A stretch of DNA of 7,590 bases from Persebacter sp051008975. GTDB taxonomy: Bacteria > Pseudomonadota > Gammaproteobacteria > Tethybacterales > Persebacteraceae. The number at the start of each line of letters is the position of its first letter. Position 1 is the first letter of the stretch. The notes beneath the pieces are model-generated. The model was given only the letters and a program-made list of their open reading frames with translations. It was not told the origin of the DNA and made no database searches. Where the stretch lies: NCBI GenBank assembly GCA_051008975.1, contig JBPCXA010000101.1:1-7590 (forward strand). The letters run 5' to 3'. Positions 1 to 5,446 of this stretch are shown here, piece after piece. The position numbers were made by a program, and so were the translations under genes.

Positions 1-632
1 AATATGCGCTTTTTCGGCGCGGTCCGCTTTCCGCCGCCCCGAGCCAGGTGGGATGTTTCGCCCGCGGCGAAGACGGCGCGGAGTTTCCCGATTTGCAATA
101 TCACGTGCAGCCGCTGAGTTTGGACAACTTCGGCGAACCGCTGCATCGGGAGCCGGGATTTACCGCGTCCGTCTGTCATCTGCGTCCGAAAAGCCGGGGT
201 TTCGTCCGCATCGCGTCCGCCGATCCGCTCGCGCCGCCGCAAATAGACGCGCGCCATTTGTCCGAAGAATCCGACCGCAAAATCGCCGCCCGTGCGATTC
301 GCCACGCCCGCGAAATTTGCGCCGCCGCGCCGCTGGCGAAATATGCGGCGCGCGAGTTCGCGCCGGGCGCGTCTTTGCAAAGCGACGCGGAACTAATCAA
401 GGCGGCGGGAATGATTTCCACGACAATTTTTCACCCCTGCGGCACCTGCAAAATGGGCGCGGAAAACGACGATTCGGCGGTGGTGGATTCCCGCCTGCGG
501 GTGCGCGGAATCTCCGGACTCCGCGTGGCGGACGCCTCGGCGATGCCCGACATTATTTCCGGCAACACCAACGCGCCGACAATGATGATCGCCGAAAAAG
601 GCGCGGCGATGATTCTGGAAGACACCCAATAA
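1..632 (+). CDS. GMC-family FAD-dependent oxidoreductase, C-terminal part (choline-dehydrogenase-like)
   Basis: The reading frame is open from the left edge (first full codon at 3), so the N-terminal FAD-binding half is outside the window; the 209 residues seen are the GMC C-terminal domain. They begin YALFRRGPLSAAPSQ, which fits the family segment before the substrate domain, so the internal GTG at 48 is unlikely to be the true start. Family hallmarks follow: FHPCGTCKMG (His codon 432-434, the conserved catalytic His position), VVDSRLRVRGISGLRVADAS, and SGNTNAPTMMIAEK (Asn codon 564-566, matching the second active-site His/Asn). Members oxidise alcohols such as choline by hydride transfer to FAD. 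The motif set resembles choline dehydrogenase and related alcohol dehydrogenases, but the substrate cannot be assigned from this half. The gene ends in TAA, directly overlapping a hairpin terminator, and converges on the ankyrin gene. Family assignment is firm; substrate is unknown. Confidence 0.93.
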   Translation, partial: YALFRRGPLSAAPSQVGCFARGEDGAEFPDLQYHVQPLSLDNFGEPLHREPGFTASVCHLRPKSRGFVRIASADPLAPPQIDARHLSEESDRKIAARAIRHAREICAAAPLAKYAAREFAPGASLQSDAELIKAAGMISTTIFHPCGTCKMGAENDDSAVVDSRLRVRGISGLRVADASAMPDIISGNTNAPTMMIAEKGAAMILEDTQ

Positions 633-660
633 AAAGGGCGACTCGCGCCGCCCTTTTTTT
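631..660. terminator. Bidirectional rho-independent terminator between convergent genes
   Basis: A perfect 10-bp stem, AAAAAGGGCG (631-640) and CGCCCTTTTT (649-658), encloses an 8-nt loop. It has a T-run on the right for + transcription and an A-run on the left, which becomes a T-run for - transcription. It starts inside the oxidoreductase stop codon, and the ankyrin gene's stop codon (659-661) lies at the end of its T-run, so one structure would serve both genes. Confidence 0.88.
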
Positions 661-1576
661 ACTTCGCCCCCGCCGCTTCCAAAATGCGGACAATCTCGGA
701 AGATTTCCAAACACCTTTGGCAAAATCCAAAGCAGTGAATCCTTCATTATCCTTCCGATTCGCCTCCGCTCCGCCCGCTAACAACATCCTTACAATTTGG
801 GCGGCGAAAACAAAAGATAGTGTCTGCGCCGCATGCATCAAAGCAGTCCTGCCAAGGCAGTCCGTCGCATTCGGATTCGCGCCCGCCAACAACAGTTCTT
901 CAACTACTTTGATCCGCCCACCCCGTACCGTAGCCGCCAACATCAATGTCGTCGCGCCGTCTTTATCCGATGCATTCGGATTCGCGCCCCCTTTCAACAG
1001 CACTTTGACAATTTCAGGACGTCTTTCCATTACCGCCATCATCAAAGCCGTCCGGCCGTACTCCGTCGCAGCGTTCGGGTTCGCGCCCGTAGACAAAAGG
1101 GTATTGACAATTGAAACATGCCCCCTTATCACCGCGACCATTAAAGCCGTCAAACCATCTCTACACCCCGGACGCAAATGAGCATTCGAAGTCCAAGTAG
1201 TAAAATTGCCCTTGTTGCACACCACACGCTGAGTTGTACCCGAAATCGTGCTGAGATCCACCCTTATAGGGATGCCTCCTTTCGTGCCCAAATTTGGGTT
1301 CGCTCCCGCAGACAGAAGTTCCTTGACAACTTCGGCGCATCCGCATCCTGCCGCCTCCATCAAGACGGTGATACCGTCCGTTGTCGCCGCATTCGGATTC
1401 GCTCCCGCCGACAACAGAACCTTGACAATTCCGGCATGCGTTATCGCGCACATCAAAACCGCTTTGCCACCACGGTTCACCATGTTCGGGTCCGCGCCCG
1501 CCGACAAAAGGCGCTTGACTTCCGCCTCATCATCCTCTATAACGGCGAGCAGCAAATCAAAATCCAACTCTTTCAT
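659..1576 (-). CDS. Ankyrin-repeat protein, 305 aa
   Basis: The protein is built almost entirely of ankyrin repeats, about eight of them, with the consensus pattern DGxTALMxAAxxGxxEIVKxLLxxGANPNA. Repeat starts are near residues 4, 36, 67, 140, 173, 206, 241 and 278; the first and last look like capping repeats. Residues 100-139 do not fit the consensus and interrupt the solenoid between repeats 3 and 4. No signal peptide, membrane segment or catalytic domain is visible, so a soluble protein-binding role is the most that can be inferred; the partner is unknown. The ATG at 1576 is preceded on the - strand by GGGA with 5-nt spacing, and a TATAAT box lies 31 nt upstream. The repeats are also similar as DNA, indicating expansion by tandem duplication. 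It is transcribed in the same direction as the glutamine synthetase gene but separated from it by a likely terminator and its own promoter. Confidence 0.9.
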   Translation of the reverse strand: MKELDFDLLLAVIEDDEAEVKRLLSAGADPNMVNRGGKAVLMCAITHAGIVKVLLSAGANPNAATTDGITVLMEAAGCGCAEVVKELLSAGANPNLGTKGGIPIRVDLSTISGTTQRVVCNKGNFTTWTSNAHLRPGCRDGLTALMVAVIRGHVSIVNTLLSTGANPNAATEYGRTALMMAVMERRPEIVKVLLKGGANPNASDKDGATTLMLAATVRGGRIKVVEELLLAGANPNATDCLGRTALMHAAQTLSFVFAAQIVRMLLAGGAEANRKDNEGFTALDFAKGVWKSSEIVRILEAAGAK

Positions 1577-1607
1577 AAAAATCCCATTTTCATAGACAGA
1601 AAAATCT

Positions 1608-1613
1608 ATTATA
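1608..1613 (-). promoter_or_regulatory. Candidate -10 box of the ankyrin gene
   Basis: The - strand reads TATAAT, a perfect consensus -10, ending 31 nt before the ATG at 1576, which would give a leader of about 25 nt. The surrounding 40 nt are AT-rich compared with the neighbouring genes. No convincing -35 hexamer is found 16-18 nt upstream, so the call rests on the -10 and its position. Confidence 0.45.
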
Positions 1614-1666
1614 CATCCAAATCCGCAATTTTAGATTATTTCGCCGCAAATCGCCCGAAAACCGCG

Positions 1667-1703
1667 AAAAAAGGCGAAGATTCCTGCTTTCCCCCGTCTT
1701 CGC
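1667..1703 (-). terminator. Probable rho-independent terminator of the PuuA-like gene
   Basis: On the - strand, GCGAAGA (1703-1697) pairs with TCTTCGC (1680-1674) around a 16-nt loop. One C and then six T (1672-1667) follow directly. It lies 38 nt past the stop codon of the glutamine-synthetase-family gene and before the ankyrin promoter. The 7-bp stem is good but the loop is larger than usual, so this is a probable rather than certain call. Confidence 0.5.
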
Positions 1704-1740
1704 GAGGGCAAGCGCCGGAATGGAAGCATTTCCTCCGCCG

Positions 1741-3078
1741 TTAAATGTCCAGCAGAAATTTTCGTTCCCAGGCGGTGACGACGTGGCGGTAGTTTTCCAG
1801 TTCGGTGCGTTTGCACGCGACATACAAATCCACGAAACGGTTGCCGAGACGTTTGCGGAGCATTTTGGAACTTTGCATCGCGCGCAGCGCGTCCTCCAAA
1901 GTCAGCGGGATGCCGCGCGGCAACTCCCACGCCGCGACGGTGGTGGACGCGGACGGCGGAATTTTATTTTTGACGCCCATAAATCCGGCGAGCAGCGAGG
2001 CGGCGACCGCCAAATACGGATTGGCGTCCGAACCGCAGACGCGGTTTTCCACCCGCATCGCCGCGGCGTCGCCGGTTTCCGGCACGCGCAAGCCGACGGT
2101 GCGGTTGTTGATTCCCCAATGATTGTTGGTGATCGGCCACCGCACGTTGATGCGGCGGAAGGAATTAATGTTGGGAATCAGCATCGCGGCGATTTCGGGG
2201 AGATGACGCTGCAGACCGCCGATGTAATATTTGAACATCGGGCTCATTTCGCCGCCGCGCCCAGCGAACAGATTTTCGCCGCCGTCGCGCGCGACGACGC
2301 TTTGGTGGATATGCATCGAGCTGCCGGGCTGTCCCTCCACCGGTTTCGCCATAAAAGTCGCGGTCATTCCGTGTCGCACCGCCGCCTCGCGGACGCATCT
2401 TTTGAACATCATCACCTGGTCGGTGAGCGCCAGCGCGTCTCCGTGCTTGAAATTAATCTCAAATTGCGCCACGCCCTCCTCGTGGGTGAGGGTGTCCACC
2501 GCCAAATCCTGCGCTTCGGCGAAGCGATAAATGTCGTTGATGACCGGCTCAAATTCGTTCAGCGCGTCTATGCTGAACGGCTGGCTGGAAAACTCCGGGC
2601 GTCCGGTGCGTCCGCTGGGGGGGCGCAGCGGATTGTCCGGATTATTGTCGCGGCTGGCGAGATAAAATTCCAGTTCCGGCGCGACAATCGGACGCCAGCC
2701 GCAGCGGTGGAAAAAACGAATGACCCGTTTTAGAATACTGCGCGGCGCGTAGCGAATCAAGCCGCCCTTTTGGCTGATGCCGTCGCAAATAATTTGCCCG
2801 GTCGGCTCGCCCGCCCACGGGACGGGAAAGCATCCCTCGACGCCCGCGCGCAGCTCCATATCGCCGTCCGTTTCGTCGAGAAAATTCTCCTGCTCGCCCC
2901 AGTCGCCGGTGACCGTCTGGGCGATGGCGGATTCGGGCATCCGCACCGAAGAGTGCAGAAATTTGTCGCAGGGGATGATCTTGCCGCGCGGCACCCCCGC
3001 CAAATCGGGGATGAAAATCTCCACCTCGGTGACGCCGCGCTCCCGCAGCCAGTTTTTGACTTCCGTATCCAATGGCAT
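1741..3078 (-). CDS. puuA: Glutamine-synthetase-family ligase, gamma-glutamylputrescine synthetase (PuuA)-like
   Basis: The 445-residue protein aligns along its whole length with PuuA-type enzymes, which join glutamate to an amine such as putrescine using ATP, the first step of the gamma-glutamylated putrescine degradation route in the cytosol. The N-terminal beta-grasp part carries IPDLAGVPRGKIIP (about residues 23-36). The catalytic part has APELEFYL (133-140, metal-binding Glu), THEEGVAQFEIN (198-209), ATFMAKP (240-246), MHIHQS (255-260, metal/ATP His), IPNINSFRRI (301-310), WGINNRTVGLRVP (321-333) and ENRVCGSDANPYL (344-356). The usual GPGQFE of glutamine synthetases reads GVAQFE, a variant I associate with PuuA-like paralogues. 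Related ligases act on ethanolamine, methylamine or other amines, so the substrate and the gene symbol are less certain than the family. ATG 3078 has an extended -10 promoter just upstream and is divergent from the acylphosphatase gene. No puuB/C/D-like gene is adjacent. Confidence 0.88.
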   Translation of the reverse strand: MPLDTEVKNWLRERGVTEVEIFIPDLAGVPRGKIIPCDKFLHSSVRMPESAIAQTVTGDWGEQENFLDETDGDMELRAGVEGCFPVPWAGEPTGQIICDGISQKGGLIRYAPRSILKRVIRFFHRCGWRPIVAPELEFYLASRDNNPDNPLRPPSGRTGRPEFSSQPFSIDALNEFEPVINDIYRFAEAQDLAVDTLTHEEGVAQFEINFKHGDALALTDQVMMFKRCVREAAVRHGMTATFMAKPVEGQPGSSMHIHQSVVARDGGENLFAGRGGEMSPMFKYYIGGLQRHLPEIAAMLIPNINSFRRINVRWPITNNHWGINNRTVGLRVPETGDAAAMRVENRVCGSDANPYLAVAASLLAGFMGVKNKIPPSASTTVAAWELPRGIPLTLEDALRAMQSSKMLRKRLGNRFVDLYVACKRTELENYRHVVTAWERKFLLDI

Positions 3079-3095
3079 CGTCTCGTCCGTTCCGG

Positions 3096-3104
3096 ATTAT
3101 AGCA
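3096..3104 (-). promoter_or_regulatory. Extended -10 promoter of the PuuA-like gene
   Basis: The - strand reads TGCTATAAT, a perfect extended -10 (TGnTATAAT), ending 17 nt before the ATG at 3078. A start about 7 nt downstream would leave a very short leader of about 10 nt containing GGACGAG as a weak ribosome-binding site. TTCTTA at the correct 17-nt spacing (3119-3124) is a poor -35, which an extended -10 can tolerate. Confidence 0.55.
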
Positions 3105-3116
3105 AAAATATGGCAA

Positions 3117-3122
3117 TATAAG
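3117..3122 (+). promoter_or_regulatory. Possible -10 box of the acylphosphatase gene
   Basis: TATAAG matches the -10 consensus at five of six positions, 17 nt before the ATG at 3140. No clear -35 is seen. If it is real, it would lie between the divergent genes and overlap the region used by the opposing promoter, so the two genes would compete for polymerase in about 60 nt. Confidence 0.25.
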
Positions 3123-3139
3123 AAAAAACGGAGAGAACG

Positions 3140-3469
3140 ATGAACGAAGAAACCGAACAGGAAACCGAAACGGCGGACGAAACCGCCGAAAACGCCGCGT
3201 ATGCCGCCAAATATCGCCTGACCGGCGACGTGCAAAATGTCGGCTTTCGCAACTATCTGGCGCGCACGGCGGAGGAATTGTCGGTGCGCGGCTGGGCGAA
3301 AAACGAAAGCGACGGCAGCTTGGTGGTGCTGCTGTGCGGCGAAGAATCCGCCGTCTCGCAAATGCTGCCGCATTTGCAGCAGGGTCCGATCGGCGCGATG
3401 GTCAGCAATATGACCGAATTGCTGGTGGAAGACGAAGACGCCCCGCCCGAAGATTTTCAGACGCGGTAG
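3140..3469 (+). CDS. acyP: Acylphosphatase with acidic N-terminal extension
   Basis: Acylphosphatases are small cytosolic alpha/beta enzymes that hydrolyse carboxyl-phosphate bonds such as that of acetyl phosphate. Residues 23-90 carry the family core: YRLTGDVQNVGFRNYLARTA with catalytic Arg37, then RGWAKNESDGSLVV with catalytic Asn55, then GPIGAMVSNM. The phosphate-binding loop reads VQNVGFR instead of the more usual VQGVGFR. The protein is 109 residues against roughly 90 in typical members; the extra length is a Glu/Thr-rich, probably disordered N-terminus (residues 1-20) plus a short acidic tail. GGAGAG at 3130-3135 is a good ribosome-binding site for the ATG at 3140 and supports keeping the extension. 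No M, V or L start codon with a better site precedes the core inside the gene. It is divergent from the PuuA-like gene and 123 nt upstream of moeA on the same strand. Confidence 0.92.
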   Translation: MNEETEQETETADETAENAAYAAKYRLTGDVQNVGFRNYLARTAEELSVRGWAKNESDGSLVVLLCGEESAVSQMLPHLQQGPIGAMVSNMTELLVEDEDAPPEDFQTR

Positions 3470-3592
3470 ACGAATTGCGCAAAAGCGCAAAGCGCGCCAA
3501 GCCGGAATCTCTTTTTGGATTTTTTTTTGGGTACAATAGATTTTTTTTGTTCCCTTGTTTATATTCATTCATTAAATTTCGGAGAGGCGCGG
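3470..3592 (+). promoter_or_regulatory. acyP-moeA spacer with inverted repeat, T-tracts and candidate moeA promoter
   Basis: The spacer holds a perfect 6-bp inverted repeat TTGCGC-AAAA-GCGCAA (3475-3490) that lacks an immediate T-run, so it is only a weak terminator candidate. Several long T-tracts follow (3512-3516, 3520-3528, 3540-3548). TACAAT at 3532-3537 is a five-of-six -10 match, without a convincing -35, about 55 nt before moeA. GGAGAG at 3581-3586 is the moeA ribosome-binding site. Positions 3501-3515 match the right part of the hairpin repeats found in 4844-5657. Confidence 0.35.
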
Positions 3593-4843
3593 ATGGCGGA
3601 AAAATGGAAGTCGGTGCGGGAGGCGCGGGAATTTATTCTGTCGCGGATTTCGCCGGTAAAAGAAACGGTGCGCGCGCCGCTGCGGGACGCCCTCGGACGG
3701 GTGCTGGCGGCGGATGTCGTCGCGCCTTTTGATGTGCCGGGATTTGACAATTCGGCGATGGACGGCTATGCCTGCCGAATCGCGGATTTGTCGGCGACGA
3801 AAGAAACGCCGCTGCGAATTGTCGGACGCGCATTCGCCGGCGCGCCGTCCGCGGCGGCGGCGGGCGAAAAAGAATGCGTCCGCATTATGACCGGCGCGCG
3901 AATTCCGGCGGGCGCGGACATTGTCATTCCGCAGGAAGAAACGCGCGGCGGCGGCGAAAGCGGCGAAAACGGCGGCGGCGAGATCGTCATTCTGCCCGCC
4001 GGGCGGCGGGCGGGAACGCACATTCGGCGGGCGGGCGAAGATTTGCGGCGCGGAAAAGTCGCGCTGGCGGCGGGCGCGTTTTGTCGTCCCGCCGAAATCG
4101 GGCTTTTGGGATCTTTGGGATTGACCGAGATAGCGGTGAAGCGGCGGGTGCGGGCGGCGTATTTTTCCACCGGCGACGAATTGAAATCGCCGGGCGATCC
4201 GCTTTCGCCGGGCGAGATTTACGATTCCAACCGCCACGCGATTTTTGCGATGCTGGCGCGGATGAATATGGACGGATTGGATTTGGGCGTCGTGCCGGAT
4301 TCGCCCGATGCGCTGGCGGCGGCGATGGACGCGGCGATGCGGTGCGCCGATGTCGTCGTCGCCAGCGGCGGCGCGTCGGTCGGGGAGAAGGATTTTATCC
4401 GCAGCGCATTGGCTTCGCGCGGCGAAGTTTTGTTTTGGAAGGTCGCGATGCGTCCCGGTCGTCCGCTGGCTTTCGGCAAACTCGGAGACGCCGATTTTTT
4501 CGGATTGCCGGGAAATCCCGCGTCCGTGATGGTGTGTTTTTATCAATTCGTGCAGGCGGCGTTGTGGAAACGGGCGGGGCGGACGGGATACGAATTGCCG
4601 CCGACGATTTCGGCGGACACGGCGACGCCGCTAAAAAAGTCGCCCGGACGGGAGGAATATCAGCGCGGAATTTTGCGCGTCCGCGCGGACGGCGATTATG
4701 AAGTGTCGCCGGTCGGCGATCAAGGTTCGGGAATTTTGTCTTCAATGACGCGCGCGAATTGTTTTATCGTCCTGGAAGAATCGCGCGGGGCGGTCGCCGC
4801 CGGAGAACGCGTCCGCGTCCAGATGTTTGAGGGGCTGGTGTAG
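3593..4843 (+). CDS. moeA: Molybdopterin molybdotransferase MoeA
   Basis: MoeA inserts molybdate into adenylylated molybdopterin, the last common step of molybdenum cofactor synthesis in the cytosol. The 416-residue length is close to E. coli MoeA (411). N-terminal domains carry DVPGFDNSAMDGYA (47-60) and MTGARIPAGADIVIPQE (99-115). The MoCF-binding domain has STGDELKSPGDPLSPGEIYDSN (192-213), ASGGASVGEKDF (257-268), KVAMRPGRPLAFGK (283-296) and GLPGNPASVM (304-313). The C-terminal domain ends with GSGILSSMTRANCFIVLEE (378-396) and a beta-strand VRVQMFEGL. The common PGKP lysine is Arg290 here. The ATG at 3593 is chosen because GGAGAG lies 6 nt upstream and the family N-terminus begins there; the frame is open further upstream, but that would add a hydrophobic stretch encoded by the T-rich promoter region. 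No other cofactor gene is next to it in this window, so the molybdoenzyme served is unknown. Confidence 0.96.
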   Translation: MAEKWKSVREAREFILSRISPVKETVRAPLRDALGRVLAADVVAPFDVPGFDNSAMDGYACRIADLSATKETPLRIVGRAFAGAPSAAAAGEKECVRIMTGARIPAGADIVIPQEETRGGGESGENGGGEIVILPAGRRAGTHIRRAGEDLRRGKVALAAGAFCRPAEIGLLGSLGLTEIAVKRRVRAAYFSTGDELKSPGDPLSPGEIYDSNRHAIFAMLARMNMDGLDLGVVPDSPDALAAAMDAAMRCADVVVASGGASVGEKDFIRSALASRGEVLFWKVAMRPGRPLAFGKLGDADFFGLPGNPASVMVCFYQFVQAALWKRAGRTGYELPPTISADTATPLKKSPGREEYQRGILRVRADGDYEVSPVGDQGSGILSSMTRANCFIVLEESRGAVAAGERVRVQMFEGLV

Positions 4844-5080
4844 ATTGGATTCCCGCTTTCGCGGGAATGGGTTTGGAGAGATTCCGGCTTTCGCCGGAAT
4901 GGCGGTTTTTTTATATTTTTTGGATACCGCCGAATTTGGTATGTCCGCAAAGACAAAAAGCACCGCCATTCCGGTGGAAAGTACCGCCGAATTTGGCATC
5001 TTCCGCAAAGACAAAAAGCACCGCCATTCCGGCGAAAGCCGGAATCTCTTTTATTCCATTCCGGCGAAAGCCGGAATCGA
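4844..5080 (+). repeat. Composite repeat unit 1 (variant, duplicated core)
   Basis: It starts with ATTGGATTCCCGC and carries hairpins at 4849-4868 and 4881-4900. Instead of the 30-nt AT-rich cassette of the other units it has a T-rich linker (about 4901-4924). The core beginning TACCGCCGAATTTGG occurs twice (4925 and 4982, 57 nt apart). The first copy ends in a broken hairpin (CCATTCCGGTGGAAAG) and the second in two intact hairpins at 5026-5045 and 5058-5077. Confidence 0.85.
4881..4912 (+). terminator. Possible moeA terminator formed by the second repeat hairpin
   Basis: The 8-bp stem hairpin at 4881-4900 is followed, after GGCGG, by seven T (4906-4912). It is the first hairpin with a T-run downstream of the moeA stop codon at 4843. 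The 5-nt gap between stem and T-run weakens the call; repeat hairpins may act as terminators incidentally. Confidence 0.4.
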
Positions 5081-5264
5081 ATTGGATTCCCGCTTTCGCG
5101 GGAATGGGTTTGGAGAGATTCCGGCTTTCGCCGGAATGGTGTATTTTTAATTAAGAGGTTAAAAGTACCGCCGAATTTGGCATTATCCGCAAAAAACAAA
5201 AAGCACCGCCATTCCGGCGAAAGCCGGAATCTCTTTTATTCCATTCCCGCGCAGCGGGAATCTA
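5081..5264 (+). repeat. Composite repeat unit 2
   Basis: Order: ATTGGATTCCCGC hairpin (5086-5105), GGGTTTGGAGAG linker, hairpin (5118-5137), 30-nt AT-rich cassette (5136-5165), core starting TACCGCCGAATTTGG (5166), hairpin (5211-5230), CTCTTTTATTCC linker, hairpin (5243-5261). It is nearly identical to unit 3 over its whole length, differing by a few substitutions in the core and by single-base indels. Confidence 0.9.
5136..5165 (+). repeat. 30-nt AT-rich cassette, copy 1
   Basis: The element starts ATGGTGTATTTTTAATTAAG and ends AGGTTAAAAG. It is identical base for base to 5321-5350 and 5579-5608. It overlaps the end of the preceding hairpin by two bases and contains the palindrome TTAATTAA. 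Confidence 0.93.
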
Positions 5265-5446
5265 ATTGGATTCCCGCTTTCGCGGGAATGGGGTTTGGAG
5301 AGATTCCGGCTTTCGCCGGAATGGTGTATTTTTAATTAAGAGGTTAAAAGTACCGCCGAATTCGGTATCGTCCGCAAAAACAAAAAGCACCGCCATTCCG
5401 GCGAAAGCCGGAATCTCTTTTATTCCATTCCCGCGAACGCGGGAAT
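5265..5446 (+). repeat. Composite repeat unit 3
   Basis: It has the same order as unit 2: hairpins at 5270-5289 and 5303-5322, the AT-rich cassette, a core starting TACCGCCGAATTCGG (5351), and hairpins at 5395-5414 and 5427-5446. The last hairpin has a 9-bp stem with a 2-nt AA centre, which differs from its counterpart in unit 2 (8-bp stem, GCA centre). Confidence 0.9.
5321..5350 (+). repeat. 30-nt AT-rich cassette, copy 2
   Basis: Exact copy of the cassette at 5136-5165, 185 nt downstream of it, in the same position within its composite unit between a hairpin and the TACCGCC core. Confidence 0.93.

Noticed and set aside
48..50. GTG as start codon of the oxidoreductase
   Set aside because: The frame is open upstream and encodes family-like sequence (RRGPLSAAPSQ). 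A start here would leave only the C-terminal domain without the FAD-binding fold.
1720..2733. 337-residue open frame on the + strand
   Set aside because: It is antisense to the glutamine-synthetase-family gene, which matches its family along its full length. The composition is Arg/His/Ala-rich with no recognisable domain.
3515..3592. Upstream extension of moeA by 26 residues
   Set aside because: The extra residues are encoded by the T-rich spacer and have no ribosome-binding site, while GGAGAG is correctly spaced before the ATG at 3593, where MoeA similarity begins.
3572..4546. 324-residue open frame on the - strand
   Set aside because: It is antisense to moeA, whose domains and motifs are unambiguous. 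The peptide is Arg/His-rich low complexity, typical of GC-rich shadow frames.
4720..5199. Open frame of about 159 residues on the - strand across the repeats
   Set aside because: Its peptide is a direct readout of the hairpin repeats (FRRKPESLQ, SRESGNP repeated) and its 3' part overlaps moeA on the opposite strand. There is no family resemblance or start signal.
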